DNA of 64,000 nucleotides from Bacteroidota bacterium (GCA_020403265.1 JADBXZ010000054.1:1-64000), one strand, 5' to 3'. Positions 41,573 to 51,663 are shown, numbered from the stretch's first letter. Numbers and translations: made by a program. Notes: generated by a model not told the origin, from the sequence alone.

Positions 41573-42321
41573 GTTGCATCAGGATAAGCTCTTTGTAAAT
41601 ATTGCAATTCAGATAACAAATGACCAAAGTGCTCTGAATGGTTTCCACTACGACCACCTGTCATCATAAAATTATTCTCAGGAACGGATAAGCCAGCTTC
41701 TTTAAAAACTTCTGTTACCTCAGCCAACCATAAAGATTTATGGTTAGAAGAATTAACAGCTACACCTTCTTTAATCAATTTATGTTCAATATCATCGATT
41801 TCAAATAGTTCATCGGTATACATCCAGAGTGCATTAACTGCATTTTGCATTTTTTCATGGCTTAACTCAGTTCCGCCTCCTAAGCGTTTTACCCAATCAG
41901 AACTATGATTTAAATGGTACTTCGATTCTTTAATAACTTTTTTTGCAATAGATGCTAATGTTTCATTTTTACTTTTAGTGAGCTCGGCATAAAATAAGCA
42001 ATCAGCTACTGAATAAAAAAATTGACGTGCGATAGTATGTGCAAAATCTTCATCTGGTTGCTCAACCAAGAGCACATTGTAATAATTATTTTCTGCTCTT
42101 CTATAAGCTAATTCATCTTCTGATAAAGGTTTACCTGATAGTTGTGCAGCATAATTGTATAACGATTGCGCTCGTCCAATATAATCTAAAGCAATATTTG
42201 TTTGCGCCAAATCCTCTTCTAAAAAAGGGCCTTTACTGCAGAGCTCAGATAAGCGTTGACCTAATATTAATGCATTATCAGCTAATCTCAGCGTATAGTT
42301 GTATAATTCTGAATTATTCAT
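41566..42321 (-). CDS. paaC: phenylacetyl-CoA epoxidase subunit PaaC
   Basis: A 251-residue ferritin-like protein forming the structural partner of PaaA in the oxygenase core. Diagnostic stretches are LADNALILGQRLSELCSKGPFLEEDLALTN-like at the start and RRAENNYYNVLLVEQPDEDFAHT. It lies 18 bases downstream of paaB. Confidence 0.94.
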   Translation of the reverse strand: MNNSELYNYTLRLADNALILGQRLSELCSKGPFLEEDLAQTNIALDYIGRAQSLYNYAAQLSGKPLSEDELAYRRAENNYYNVLLVEQPDEDFAHTIARQFFYSVADCLFYAELTKSKNETLASIAKKVIKESKYHLNHSSDWVKRLGGGTELSHEKMQNAVNALWMYTDELFEIDDIEHKLIKEGVAVNSSNHKSLWLAEVTEVFKEAGLSVPENNFMMTGGRSGNHSEHFGHLLSELQYLQRAYPDATW

Positions 42322-42339
42322 TCGATTAAATTTCTAAGT

Positions 42340-42633
42340 TTAAATATGCTTGGCGCCTTCGGGCATTAAATAAAAGGTAGGCAATCTATACATTTTATCA
42401 TTAGAAGGATCAAACAACATATCATTATCTAATGGATTGGATGCCGAAATTGCAGTTGTTGGAACCACCCAAATACTTGTTCCCTCCCCTCTTCTCGTAT
42501 AAATATCTCTGGCATTTTGTAATGCCATTTCAATATCAGAAGCATGAACACTACCGGCATGAATGTGAGGAAGTCCGGATTTACTTTGTATAAAGACTTC
42601 CCAAACTTCTAATTGATCGTTAACTATGCTCAT
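42340..42633 (-). CDS. paaB: phenylacetyl-CoA epoxidase subunit PaaB
   Basis: A 97-residue small subunit: [21 protein letters not shown] at the start, [22 protein letters not shown] in the middle and [13 protein letters not shown] near the end. It bridges PaaA-PaaC units. It overlaps the paaA stop by 4 bases. Confidence 0.95.
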   Translation of the reverse strand: MSIVNDQLEVWEVFIQSKSGLPHIHAGSVHASDIEMALQNARDIYTRRGEGTSIWVVPTTAISASNPLDNDMLFDPSNDKMYRLPTFYLMPEGAKHI

Positions 42634-43571
42634 TTTAATTTACTTTTTTGTTTTTTACTATAGGCTTCTGCTGCCTCTCTTACCCATGCTCCCTCTTGAT
42701 GATACTTTTTGTGATGTTTTAAACGTTGCTTATTACAAGGACCATTGCCCTTAATTACGTTATGAAATTCATCCCAATTGATTTTACCAATTGTATAATG
42801 ACCCGTTTTTTCGTCCAGCTTATAAAACTCATCCGGAATTGTTAATCCAATCAATAATGCCTGCGGAATTGTTTTATCGATAAATTTTTGTCTTAACTCA
42901 TCATTAGACTCACGTTTAATTTTCCATTTAATTGCATTATTGCTGTTTGGTGAATCATTGTCATGAGGACCGAACATCATGAGCGAAGGCCACCACCAAC
43001 GATTCATAGCATCTTGCGCCATTTGTTGTTGTTCCTTGGTTCCTCTCATCATGCGTGTCATAATTTCATAACCCTGACGTTGATGAAAACTTTCTTCCTT
43101 ACAAATTCTAACCATAGCTCGGCTGTATGGCCCGTAGGAAGTACGCTGCAAAGACACCTGATTAACAATAGCAGCTCCATCAACTAACCAACCAATAGCA
43201 CCAATATCAGCCCAGTTTAATGCCGGATAGTTAAAGATACTTGAATATTTTGCTTTGCCGGAATGAAGTTGTTCAATCATTTCTGATCTTGAAATACCAA
43301 GGGTTTCTGTTGCACTATATAAGTATAACCCATGTCCACCCTCATCCTGAATCTTAGCTAATAAAATTTGTTTAGCTCTTAAACTTGGGGCACGCGTGAT
43401 CCAATTTCCTTCAGGCTGCATTCCAATTACTTCGGAGTGAGCATGCTGAGACATTTGTCTGATCAAATGTTTTCGATAGTCTTCAGGCATCGTATCCTTT
43501 GGCTCAATGTATTCACCTTGATCAATTTTATCCTGAAAAACATCACTGGTAACTTCCTGTAGTAAATTCAT
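42630..43571 (-). CDS. paaA: phenylacetyl-CoA epoxidase catalytic subunit PaaA
   Basis: A 313-residue diiron monooxygenase subunit that epoxidises the aromatic ring of phenylacetyl-CoA with O2. Ferritin-like helices carry the metal ligands ([50 protein letters not shown]). It heads paaABCD. The promoter carries two FNR-like boxes, so expression seems tied to oxygen or redox state. Confidence 0.96.
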   Translation of the reverse strand: MNLLQEVTSDVFQDKIDQGEYIEPKDTMPEDYRKHLIRQMSQHAHSEVIGMQPEGNWITRAPSLRAKQILLAKIQDEGGHGLYLYSATETLGISRSEMIEQLHSGKAKYSSIFNYPALNWADIGAIGWLVDGAAIVNQVSLQRTSYGPYSRAMVRICKEESFHQRQGYEIMTRMMRGTKEQQQMAQDAMNRWWWPSLMMFGPHDNDSPNSNNAIKWKIKRESNDELRQKFIDKTIPQALLIGLTIPDEFYKLDEKTGHYTIGKINWDEFHNVIKGNGPCNKQRLKHHKKYHQEGAWVREAAEAYSKKQKSKLK

Positions 43572-43613
43572 AAAATAATTTTGTCGTTATAGTTCAATTT
43601 TTAAACTTACGTC

Positions 43614-43680
43614 CAAAGCTATTTAATAAGTAAATGAAGTGTATTGACTTTTGTCAGTTTCAGTGGCTGATATTTATCAA
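43614..43680 (-). promoter_or_regulatory. paaA promoter with tandem FNR-like boxes
   Basis: TAGCTTTG is at complement 43614-43621. Box 1, TTGAC-TTTT-GTCAG, is at 43644-43657, 33 bp from the -7 element. Box 2, CTGAT-ATTT-ATCAA, is at 43667-43680, 23 bp further. The paaA ATG is at 43571. Confidence 0.7.
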
Positions 43681-43687
43681 GAATATC

Positions 43688-44023
43688 TTATCCAATTATT
43701 TCATATAGACCCCAAAACAAAAGAAATAATCCAATGCTGGTGAAAGAATACATCACTGCCGTAAAGGATTGGTTAGAATGAAAATTAAAAATTGTAATAA
43801 CAAAACCTGCCAACAAAAACAATACGGCAATACCTAATTTTTTGGTTCCGGCGCTGCTTCGTTGTTTATGTACCTTTTTTTTAACTGCGGAGATAGCAGC
43901 TTCTATTTCAATAGCATCAGCACCATTGTCTTTAAGAATCTTTTCGATTTCAGAATTTGATTTGCCTGTTGCATTTAATTCAATTGCCTTTGTAATAAAC
44001 CAATCTAAATTTTCGATTTTCAT
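43688..44023 (-). CDS. 111-residue protein with two C-terminal membrane helices
   Basis: The N-terminal half is a soluble helical domain (EIEKILKDNGADAIEIEAAISAVKKKVHKQR) reminiscent of a small helix-turn-helix or UBA-like bundle. Two membrane helices follow (about 62-80 and 88-108). I do not recognise a family. It is a single gene between hemN and paaA with an FNR-like box 49-62 bases upstream, so probably part of the oxygen-limitation response. Confidence 0.72.
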   Translation of the reverse strand: MKIENLDWFITKAIELNATGKSNSEIEKILKDNGADAIEIEAAISAVKKKVHKQRSSAGTKKLGIAVLFLLAGFVITIFNFHSNQSFTAVMYSFTSIGLFLLFWGLYEIIG

Positions 44024-44040
44024 TATTGTTTTTTATTATA

Positions 44041-44085
44041 CAAGATAAGAAACTCAAATCAAAACACCTATATGATTTATATCAG
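44041..44085 (-). promoter_or_regulatory. FNR-like box and weak -7 element
   Basis: ATGAT-TTAT-ATCAG at 44072-44085 has the core TGAT-N4-ATCA. A TTATCTTG (6 of 8) on complement 44041-44048 lies 34 bp away. The gene start is at 44023. Confidence 0.5.
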
Positions 44086-44108
44086 TTTATAATAAAGTAA
44101 AGTAATAC

Positions 44109-45440
44109 TTAAACAGCAGAACTAAACAATTCCTCTTTCGGTTGAGCCAACCAGTATCGTTCATCTATAGCCAAAGCAATATTTCTTAAAAACAATTTCC
44201 CTGTTTCTGTTACAACTAATTTGTTCTTTGTAATTTTCAACAATCCATCATTAATTAATTCAGTTAATCCACTTTTGCGTTTACCAGAAACCACCTCATT
44301 TTCCAACTCTCCCTTACACATAATGTTTAGAATTTGTTGCTTAATCTTTAAATCCTCTTCTGTTAGGATATGACCTCTATGGAGAGGAAACTTCCCTGAA
44401 TTAACTTCAGATAAATAGGCTTCAACTTCTTTTAAGTTTTGAGAATAAGCTGTCCAACAGTCGCTGATAGATGAACACCCCAAACCAACTAATAATTTTG
44501 TTGTATTGGTTGTGTACCCCATGAAATTACGATGAAGTTTTTTGTTTTGGGCAGCTTTAAACAACTCATCAGTTGGCAGCGCAAAGTGATCTAGTCCAAT
44601 ATCGGTATAGCCAACTCTTAAAAACGAATCTTTACCAAGGTCATATAGAGCTTTCTTATCCTCCCCTACCGGTAAATCTTTTTCTGTATACCGTCTTTGC
44701 CCAGGTTTAATCCATGGAACATGCGCATAACTATAAAAGGCTATTCTATCAGGCTTTAAATCCAAAACAGCCTTTATAGTTTCAGATACAGATTCTTTTG
44801 TTTGAAACGCCAAACCATAAACCAAATCAAAGTTGATAGAAGTATAGCCAATACTTCTTGATAACTCAACAACGTTTCGAACTTCTTCAACACTCTGAAA
44901 ACGATTAATGGCTTGTTGAACTTTTTCATCAAAGTCTTGAATTCCGAAACTTACACGTCTGAAGCCCAAATCATATAATGTTTGGAGGTGTTCCTTTGAA
45001 GTATTGGCAGGGTGACCTTCGAAACTAAAATCATGTTCCTTAGAAATAATACTATCCTCTAAAACTGTTTCAATTAATCGTTGTAAGTTTTGCGGTGAAA
45101 AAAAAGTTGGCGTTCCACCTCCTAAATGAATTTCCTTAATTATTGGTTTATCAGTAAATAATATTTTATATAATTCCCACTCTTTAATTAAACCATTAAT
45201 ATACGGTGTTTCTACTTTATGATTAACTGTTATACGCGTGTTGCAAGCACAATAAGTACATAAACTTTCGCAATATGGGAGATGGATGTATAAACTAATT
45301 CCATCTTTATTATTATGAATAAAAGACGATTTAATTTGATCTTTCCAGAGTGATTCATTTAAATTATTATCCCAATAAGGTACAGTAGGATAACTTGTAT
45401 ATCGCGGGATTTGTTGGTTGTATTTATTAACTATACTCAT
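44109..45440 (-). CDS. hemN: oxygen-independent coproporphyrinogen III oxidase
   Basis: A 443-residue radical SAM enzyme converting coproporphyrinogen III to protoporphyrinogen IX without oxygen. The cluster motif is CESLCTYCAC (CX3CX2C) preceded by YIHLPY; HLGGGTPTFF and EGHPANTS follow, as in true HemN rather than HemW. It ends the cco operon, 22 bases after the SafE-like gene, which fits haem supply for the high-affinity oxidase at low oxygen. Confidence 0.95.
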   Translation of the reverse strand: MSIVNKYNQQIPRYTSYPTVPYWDNNLNESLWKDQIKSSFIHNNKDGISLYIHLPYCESLCTYCACNTRITVNHKVETPYINGLIKEWELYKILFTDKPIIKEIHLGGGTPTFFSPQNLQRLIETVLEDSIISKEHDFSFEGHPANTSKEHLQTLYDLGFRRVSFGIQDFDEKVQQAINRFQSVEEVRNVVELSRSIGYTSINFDLVYGLAFQTKESVSETIKAVLDLKPDRIAFYSYAHVPWIKPGQRRYTEKDLPVGEDKKALYDLGKDSFLRVGYTDIGLDHFALPTDELFKAAQNKKLHRNFMGYTTNTTKLLVGLGCSSISDCWTAYSQNLKEVEAYLSEVNSGKFPLHRGHILTEEDLKIKQQILNIMCKGELENEVVSGKRKSGLTELINDGLLKITKNKLVVTETGKLFLRNIALAIDERYWLAQPKEELFSSAV

Positions 45441-45462
45441 AATATCTTGCTATTATAGTAGT

Positions 45463-46209
45463 TTATTTTGGTTTACAATGATAATCACTTGCCGCAGTTT
45501 TTGGTTTATGACAACAATTAACCTCTTTTGTTTCAGCGATGAACTTAGGGCTAAGGTATGGAATCCCTAAATTTAAACCCCTTACAAGAATCAATATTGC
45601 CATTAAACCTAAAACGTATGGCATCGCCTGATTAATACCACTCCTGAACTTTGTACTTGCAACGTTAATAAGATAAGGCATACTAGCCATTATGGGCCAG
45701 GTAGACATTCCGAAAATAAACATAAACCATATGGCTTCATTAACATTTCCTTGCGCAGTAGCTGCGGTTAGCGCCATGTAAACTAAACCGCATGGCAACA
45801 AACCGTTTAAAAAACCTGTAATTGCAAAAAATACAGTGCTCTTTTGCCTTAAACTATGACTTAATTTGGATTTGATATAATTAATAAAACTTACAAATGG
45901 TCCGAATGGCTTAATTCGAACAAAAGCTGTGTACTTAATAATCAAACCTACTAATATTGCTGCGCCTGCAACAATAGAAAGCCAACGTTGGAAGCCCGAC
46001 ATCACTAACAACTCTCCAATGTTACCTACAATACCACCAAGTAAAACGTATGATATGGTTCGACCAAAGTTATAAAGTAAAATTGCTAAATGCTTTTTTA
46101 TTGGTTCAAAATGATTTACCGGTAAAGCCAATGCTATTGGCCCACACATTCCAACGCAATGTAAACTACCGAGTAGACCCAATAAAAGAGGAGCTGTTAA
46201 ATCAAACAT
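45463..46209 (-). CDS. SafE/DsbD_2-type membrane protein of the cco cluster
   Basis: A 248-residue membrane protein with six to seven helices. It opens with LLLGLLGSLHCVGMCGPIALAL, the conserved paired-cysteine start of the sulfite exporter TauE/SafE-like (DsbD_2) proteins found beside ccoG and fixH in Bacteroidota. The cytoplasmic tail is rich in Cys and His (NCCHKP, YHCKPK), suggesting copper binding. A role in copper delivery to the oxidase is an inference. It abuts fixH with no gap. Confidence 0.85.
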   Translation of the reverse strand: MFDLTAPLLLGLLGSLHCVGMCGPIALALPVNHFEPIKKHLAILLYNFGRTISYVLLGGIVGNIGELLVMSGFQRWLSIVAGAAILVGLIIKYTAFVRIKPFGPFVSFINYIKSKLSHSLRQKSTVFFAITGFLNGLLPCGLVYMALTAATAQGNVNEAIWFMFIFGMSTWPIMASMPYLINVASTKFRSGINQAMPYVLGLMAILILVRGLNLGIPYLSPKFIAETKEVNCCHKPKTAASDYHCKPK

Positions 46210-46650
46210 TTAATTAAATTCTAAGGTATACTCTTTGTAATAGGAAATGTTATTAACCTTATAGTCAAATTGAACTTTATATAATCCTTTTTTAAACTCA
46301 TTTAACTGAACTGCTTGTTTTCCATTAATAAAACTAATTGGTTTAACAATATCCAATTTTGAATTTGAAGGTCTATAAAAAGTGAGCGTTCCTTCTATTT
46401 TTTTATCAATTAAAATACTATCTAATTCAAAAACTAGCTGATTAGAATTAAAACTGTAATTAATACTATAATTTGATTCGGCTTGTCTCGCACTTGCGTC
46501 TAACCTGTTTTGAAAGACAAGTTCTTTTGCATAATAATCCTTTGTTACTAACTCAGACTTATTGTTAATGCATTTAAACACCAAAGTTAAAATTAATACC
46601 ACAAAAGCTAAATAGAATATAACGACTTTAACACCGAAATTGATTTTCAT
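46210..46650 (-). CDS. FixH/CcoH-family protein
   Basis: A 146-residue protein from the ATG at 46650, with one membrane helix (about 7-27) and an extracytoplasmic immunoglobulin-like FixH domain (FYRPSNSKLD ... KGLYKVQFDYKVNNISYYKEY). FixH assists cbb3 oxidase assembly. A longer frame starting inside ccoG at 46710 adds 20 residues lacking a signal and is less likely. Confidence 0.85.
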   Translation of the reverse strand: MKINFGVKVVIFYLAFVVLILTLVFKCINNKSELVTKDYYAKELVFQNRLDASARQAESNYSINYSFNSNQLVFELDSILIDKKIEGTLTFYRPSNSKLDIVKPISFINGKQAVQLNEFKKGLYKVQFDYKVNNISYYKEYTLEFN

Positions 46651-46660
46651 ATTGTAAGTT

Positions 46661-48085
46661 TTAAGATTTTGATTGAATTTTAAAAGGCCCCAAAAAATTT
46701 GTTTTGACACGTTTTATTAATTTCCCATTGGACGTAATTGTAAACACCACGTTTGTTTTTCTGTCCTTAATCTCGTCCTTATTTAAGTAAAGAAAAAATT
46801 CACCTTCAGAAATACTTTCTGGTTTAAGAACCAAATCTTTACCGATAAATCTTACACTATAGCCCTTTATATTTTCTAATTGAATATCTACCGGAAGTGC
46901 CTTACGTGTTTTATTTACAAGTTTAATGGTATATAAATTACTAATCTGATTATTTTCTTGTTCCTGAAATAACATTCCCTTAGCTCTTAAGATTGTAACA
47001 TCAAAGTCAGAACGAGAAGCTAACAAGAATACTTCTAATCCGATTAACAATATCAATACTATAGAGTATGCTTTCATTCTGTTGGTGAAACGAAGATTAA
47101 TTTTGTTCTTTACCCCATTTTCAGAATCATACCTGATTAATCCAGGCTGTAACCCAACTTTAGTCATCATATTATCACAAACATCTATGCAGGCAGTGCA
47201 GCTCACGCATTCTAATTGCGTTCCATGTCTGATATCAATACCGGTAGGGCAAACTTTAACACATAAACCACAATCGACACAATCGCCAGTAGTTCTTTCT
47301 TCACTCTTTTTAATTTTATGTCTAGGCTCGCCCCTTACATAATCATAGGCTACCACAATAGAGTTTTTATCTAGTAATACACCTTGCATGCGTCCATATG
47401 GGCAGACAATTAGACAAGCTTGCTCCCTAAACCACCAATAAATAAAGAAAAAAACTGAACTAAAAATGAAAATACCAATTAGTGAACCTGTATTAGTGCC
47501 CGGATTTAGTAAAATAAGTTTGACCTTTTCAAATCCAATGATGTAACTTAAGAAGGTGGATGAAATTAAAAATGCCAGCGCGTAAAAAATAATAGCCTTA
47601 GATACACGTTTAACAATTTTTTCTTTAGTCCAACCACTTTTTTTGAGTTGCTTCTGATAAGTTGCATCACCATCTATCCAATATTCAATTTTACGAAAAA
47701 TCATTTCCATAAATACCGTTTGTGGACAGGCCCATCCACAGAATAAACGTCCAAACACAACTGTAAACAATGCTATGAAAACAATAAACGTTATCATACC
47801 AATCATAAAAATAAAAAAATCTTGCGGCCAAAAAATTGCGCCGAACAGAATAAACTTTTTGTTTACAACATCCAACAAAAACAAAGGCTCGTCATGATAC
47901 TTTATAAAAGGTAAAGAAAAGAATACGATTATATAAACCAAAGTAAAATAGGTACGCAAATTATAGTATTTACCTGAAGGCTTTAACGGATAAATCCATG
48001 TGCGTTTGCCCTCTTTATCAATTGTGGCAATACTGTCTCTAAAACTTTGGTCTTCAAATTCGTTATTTGAATTTTCTAAATTCAT
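46661..48085 (-). CDS. ccoG: cbb3 oxidase accessory ferredoxin protein CcoG
   Basis: A 474-residue polyferredoxin with five membrane helices. Cys motifs are CGWACPQTVFMEMIFRKIE, CLIVCPYGRMQG, CVDCGLCVKVCPTG and CVSCTACIDVC, the last two binding 4Fe-4S clusters. CcoG (FixG, RdxA) is needed for copper reduction and oxidase assembly. Its ATG overlaps the ccoP stop by one base. The C-terminal domain (about 370-474) is an Ig-like periplasmic region. Confidence 0.95.
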   Translation of the reverse strand: MNLENSNNEFEDQSFRDSIATIDKEGKRTWIYPLKPSGKYYNLRTYFTLVYIIVFFSLPFIKYHDEPLFLLDVVNKKFILFGAIFWPQDFFIFMIGMITFIVFIALFTVVFGRLFCGWACPQTVFMEMIFRKIEYWIDGDATYQKQLKKSGWTKEKIVKRVSKAIIFYALAFLISSTFLSYIIGFEKVKLILLNPGTNTGSLIGIFIFSSVFFFIYWWFREQACLIVCPYGRMQGVLLDKNSIVVAYDYVRGEPRHKIKKSEERTTGDCVDCGLCVKVCPTGIDIRHGTQLECVSCTACIDVCDNMMTKVGLQPGLIRYDSENGVKNKINLRFTNRMKAYSIVLILLIGLEVFLLASRSDFDVTILRAKGMLFQEQENNQISNLYTIKLVNKTRKALPVDIQLENIKGYSVRFIGKDLVLKPESISEGEFFLYLNKDEIKDRKTNVVFTITSNGKLIKRVKTNFLGPFKIQSKS

Positions 48086-49239
48086 TAGTGCTTAATAGTA
48101 TCAGTAGATAACTTAATTTTTACTGTATCTCCAACATTTGACGCTAGTGAATCTGAAGATAAAGTAGTTGATGAATCTTGATACAAATCTCCTTGTGGTG
48201 CTTTTCCATTTGGAGGATTGGTACCTGCCAATGATTTAATGAAAGATGTTACCTGTGAAATTTGCATTGGAGATAAATCCTCTTTCCATGATTTCATTCC
48301 TTTTTCAACCCAACCATATTTAATTGTTTTAAAAACATCAACAACACTGCCGCCATGTAACCAATAATTATCAGCTAAATTTGGGCCTACGGTGCCTTCG
48401 CCTGCTTTACCATGACATACTAAACAATTACTAATATATACATCTTTCCCCGCAGCTAAGTCTGCTGCATCTGTTAATAGCTTAACTGAATTTTCGTCAA
48501 CATTATTCGCAGATTTTTTCATGTATTCTTCAACCTTTAATTTGGCGACTTTCATTTCAGTTTCAAACTCCATGTCTTGCAATTCACCAATACCCATTAC
48601 ATGATAAATTGACAAATAAATAAATGCAAAAACAATTGTTGCATAGAAACCATATTTCCACCATGGCGGTAAATTATTATCTAATTCTCTTATTCCATCA
48701 TAATCATGATCTAATAAAATTCTTCCTTCCTCCTCAACAGGCACTGCATCCGTTAAAGAAAGCATTATCTTTGTTTCACTCAACTTCAATGCTTTTTCAG
48801 GAACTGCCTTCTGTTGTTTCAATATAAAATTAAACTGAGCGATTAAAGCTATTAATACAATTAATTCTATAGTTATAACACCTATCATAAAGTAAAAGGT
48901 CATAGCATCTAAACCTGCCACACCATTACTATTAGAATTTGATTGCGCCAGTAATTCATTTGCAAACAGCATACTAAAAATTATTAAAACTGACTTAACA
49001 CTGCCTGTATTATTCTCCTTAGTTTTTTTAATTAACACATCGCTATCAGCTAAGCTTTTAAATGCAGAACTAAAGGAGACAATAACAATCAATAATAAAA
49101 GAACTACAGATAACAACACCAAGAATAGTGGATTCGAAAAAGCACTTGGACTTGCTATTTCAGATTGATCTTGACAAAAAGCGAGTAATGGACATACTAC
49201 GAACAATGCAATTAATTTTAAGTTTATACTGATTTTCAT
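48085..49239 (-). CDS. ccoP: cbb3 oxidase cytochrome c subunit CcoP, mono-haem
   Basis: A 384-residue protein. An N-terminal hydrophobic segment and two more membrane helices lie in the first 135 residues, followed by the conserved CcoP entry DHDYDGIRELDNNLPPWWKYGFYATI with its helix. A single haem c site is CLVCH at residues 272-276. Proteobacterial CcoP carries two haem sites; only one is present here, as is common in Bacteroidota. The 75-residue Ser/Thr-rich tail is unusual. Confidence 0.93.
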   Translation of the reverse strand: MKISINLKLIALFVVCPLLAFCQDQSEIASPSAFSNPLFLVLLSVVLLLLIVIVSFSSAFKSLADSDVLIKKTKENNTGSVKSVLIIFSMLFANELLAQSNSNSNGVAGLDAMTFYFMIGVITIELIVLIALIAQFNFILKQQKAVPEKALKLSETKIMLSLTDAVPVEEEGRILLDHDYDGIRELDNNLPPWWKYGFYATIVFAFIYLSIYHVMGIGELQDMEFETEMKVAKLKVEEYMKKSANNVDENSVKLLTDAADLAAGKDVYISNCLVCHGKAGEGTVGPNLADNYWLHGGSVVDVFKTIKYGWVEKGMKSWKEDLSPMQISQVTSFIKSLAGTNPPNGKAPQGDLYQDSSTTLSSDSLASNVGDTVKIKLSTDTIKH

Positions 49240-49296
49240 ATCTAGTTTTTTATTGCTTTAATTTTTTAACGAGTACTTTCTTTTTTATTAGAATGT

Positions 49297-49488
49297 TTAT
49301 TGTTTAGCATCAAGTTCTCCAACTTCCTTCAAACTAAGAGGAATTCGACTTGCCTTAGCAAAATGACTTTTGCTTCCTTTAACCAAATAAATGCTTACCG
49401 CTAAGAAAAACAGTACAAATATCATTAATGCTGTTAATGGATAAATCCCTATACCTGTTATACTCTCTAAATAATTGATGAATTTCAT
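49297..49488 (-). CDS. CcoQ-like small subunit
   Basis: A 63-residue protein with one membrane helix (about 15-38) and the tail KASRIPLSLKEVGELDAKQ. Position between ccoNO and ccoP and size fit CcoQ, the non-catalytic subunit that stabilises the oxidase. Confidence 0.8.
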   Translation of the reverse strand: MKFINYLESITGIGIYPLTALMIFVLFFLAVSIYLVKGSKSHFAKASRIPLSLKEVGELDAKQ

Positions 49489-49519
49489 ATTACAACTCTT
49501 TTTCGTTTTTAATGATTTT

Positions 49520-51649
49520 CTATTTGACTTCAGCCTTCAAATTATTGGATTTAATGTCTTTACCAAGTCTTTGCAAATAGGCAATTAAGGCTACAATCTC
49601 ACGATCTGGTAAAGTTTCGATTCCATCTTTCTTCAGACTACTTGTAATTTCTTTAGCTTGAGTCTCCATATCTGCTAAAGCCTTATTCTCATAACCTTCA
49701 GGATAAGGAACGCCTAATCTAATCATGGCTTTTATTTTTGCCATAGTATTATTGGCATTTAATTGGTCTTCAATTAACCAAGGGTATCTTGGCATAATTG
49801 ATCCGGGTGCCATTGAATTAGGTTCGTACATGTGATTAAAATGCCAACTATCAGGATACTTACCACCTAACCTGGCAAGATCTGGACCTGTACGTTTACT
49901 ACCCCATTGAAAAGGATGATCATACACAAACTCACCAGCTTTTGAATACTCGCCATAACGTGCAACTTCATCTCTAAATGGACGAACCATTTGTGAATGA
50001 CAAGTATAGCACCCCTCTCTAATGTATATATCTCTACCATGAAGTTCAAGTGGAGTATACGGTTTAACACTTTGTATAGTTGGTATATTCGATTTAACCA
50101 GAAAAGCAGGAACAAATTCGATGATACCACCAATAGCAACAACAACTAGGCTAACAATTAACATTTGAATTGGCTTACGTTCAATCCATCTGTGCCAGTG
50201 ATCCGTTGCATGTGATTTATATTCACCACTTAATGCCGGAGCTTCGTCACTTTCAACTTCCAAAAATGAACCAACTTTGATTGTTTTAATTAAGTTTACA
50301 ATCATCATAATTGTACCAATTAAAAACAACAACCCCCCAATAGAACGTGCTATGTAAAAAGGTCTCATATAGGTTACAGTATCCATAAATTGGTATTTTA
50401 ACTGTCCTTCATCCGTAAAGTCTTTCCACATGGATGATTGCATAAAACCTGCCCAATACATTGGAACAGCATAAAGGACAATTCCTAGTGTACCAATCCA
50501 AAAATGTTGATTAGCCATTTTTTCAGAATACAACTTAGTTTGAAACAATCGTGGAATTAACCAATATAAAATCCCAAAAGTTAAGAAACCGTTCCATCCT
50601 AAAGCACCAACATGCACGTGTGCAATTGTCCAATCGGTGAAATGACTGATTTTATTCACTGCTTTTAAAGATAACATTGGGCCTTCAAAAGTTGCCATAC
50701 CGTATGCTGTCACAGCTACAACCAAAAATTTCAAACCAACATTATCTCTGACCTTGTCCCATGCACCACGCAGAGTTAACAAACCATTTATCATACCACC
50801 CCAGGAAGGCGCAATCAACATTACGGAAAACACAACACCTAATGATTGCGCCCAATCCGGAGTAGAAGTGTATAATAAATGGTGAGGTCCGGCCCAGATA
50901 TAAAGAAAAATAAGGGCCCAAAAGTGAATAATTGAAAGACGATATGAATATACAGGACGTTGTGCAATTTTAGGCAAGAAATAATACATTAAACCTAAAT
51001 ATGGTGTAGTAAGGAAAAAAGCAACTGCATTATGTCCGTACCACCACTGTACTAGGGCATCCTGAACACCAGCATACCATGAATAAGATTTCCAGAAAGA
51101 AACAGGAATTTCAATTGAATTTACAATGTGTAACATTGCTACGGTAATAAAAGTGGCAATGTAAAACCAAATTGCAACATATAAGTGTCTCTCTCTTCTT
51201 TTGATAATGGTGCCAAACATATTCCAACCAAAAACAACCCAAACCAAGGCAATCAATATGTCAATAGGCCACTCTAATTCAGCATATTCTTTACCTGTAG
51301 AATAACCTAACACTAAAGTAATCGCTGCTAAAACGATTATTAATTGCCATCCCCAAAAATGAAGTTTACTCAAGAAGTCACTGAACATTCGAGCTTTCAA
51401 TAAACGTTGCAACGAATAATAAACACCCATAAATATTCCATTACCCACAAATGCAAAAATGATGGCGTTTGTGTGTATTGGCCTAACTCTTCCGAATGTT
51501 GTGTACGGCAAGTTTAAATTAGCTTCGGGTAAATACATTTGAATTGCCGCAAGTAAACCTGCCAACATACCTACTACACTCCAAAGCATCGTTGCGTAGG
51601 CAAACATTTTAACTATTTTGTTATCGTATTGAAATTTTTGTAGTTCCAT
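49520..51649 (-). CDS. ccoNO: fused cbb3 oxidase subunits I and II (CcoN-CcoO)
   Basis: A 709-residue fusion. Residues 1-470 are CcoN with twelve membrane helices and the haem/copper histidines (RVRPIHTNAIIFAF, WWYGHNAVAFFLT, GPHHLLYTSTPDW, WTIAHVHVGALGWNGF). Residues 500-709 are CcoO with one anchor helix and haem c site CYTCH (547-551), axial Met in GSIMPRYPWL. This fusion is typical of Bacteroidota. The enzyme is the high-affinity terminal oxidase for low oxygen. Confidence 0.96.
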   Translation of the reverse strand: MELQKFQYDNKIVKMFAYATMLWSVVGMLAGLLAAIQMYLPEANLNLPYTTFGRVRPIHTNAIIFAFVGNGIFMGVYYSLQRLLKARMFSDFLSKLHFWGWQLIIVLAAITLVLGYSTGKEYAELEWPIDILIALVWVVFGWNMFGTIIKRRERHLYVAIWFYIATFITVAMLHIVNSIEIPVSFWKSYSWYAGVQDALVQWWYGHNAVAFFLTTPYLGLMYYFLPKIAQRPVYSYRLSIIHFWALIFLYIWAGPHHLLYTSTPDWAQSLGVVFSVMLIAPSWGGMINGLLTLRGAWDKVRDNVGLKFLVVAVTAYGMATFEGPMLSLKAVNKISHFTDWTIAHVHVGALGWNGFLTFGILYWLIPRLFQTKLYSEKMANQHFWIGTLGIVLYAVPMYWAGFMQSSMWKDFTDEGQLKYQFMDTVTYMRPFYIARSIGGLLFLIGTIMMIVNLIKTIKVGSFLEVESDEAPALSGEYKSHATDHWHRWIERKPIQMLIVSLVVVAIGGIIEFVPAFLVKSNIPTIQSVKPYTPLELHGRDIYIREGCYTCHSQMVRPFRDEVARYGEYSKAGEFVYDHPFQWGSKRTGPDLARLGGKYPDSWHFNHMYEPNSMAPGSIMPRYPWLIEDQLNANNTMAKIKAMIRLGVPYPEGYENKALADMETQAKEITSSLKKDGIETLPDREIVALIAYLQRLGKDIKSNNLKAEVK

Positions 51650-51663
51650 AATTGTTTGTTTGT

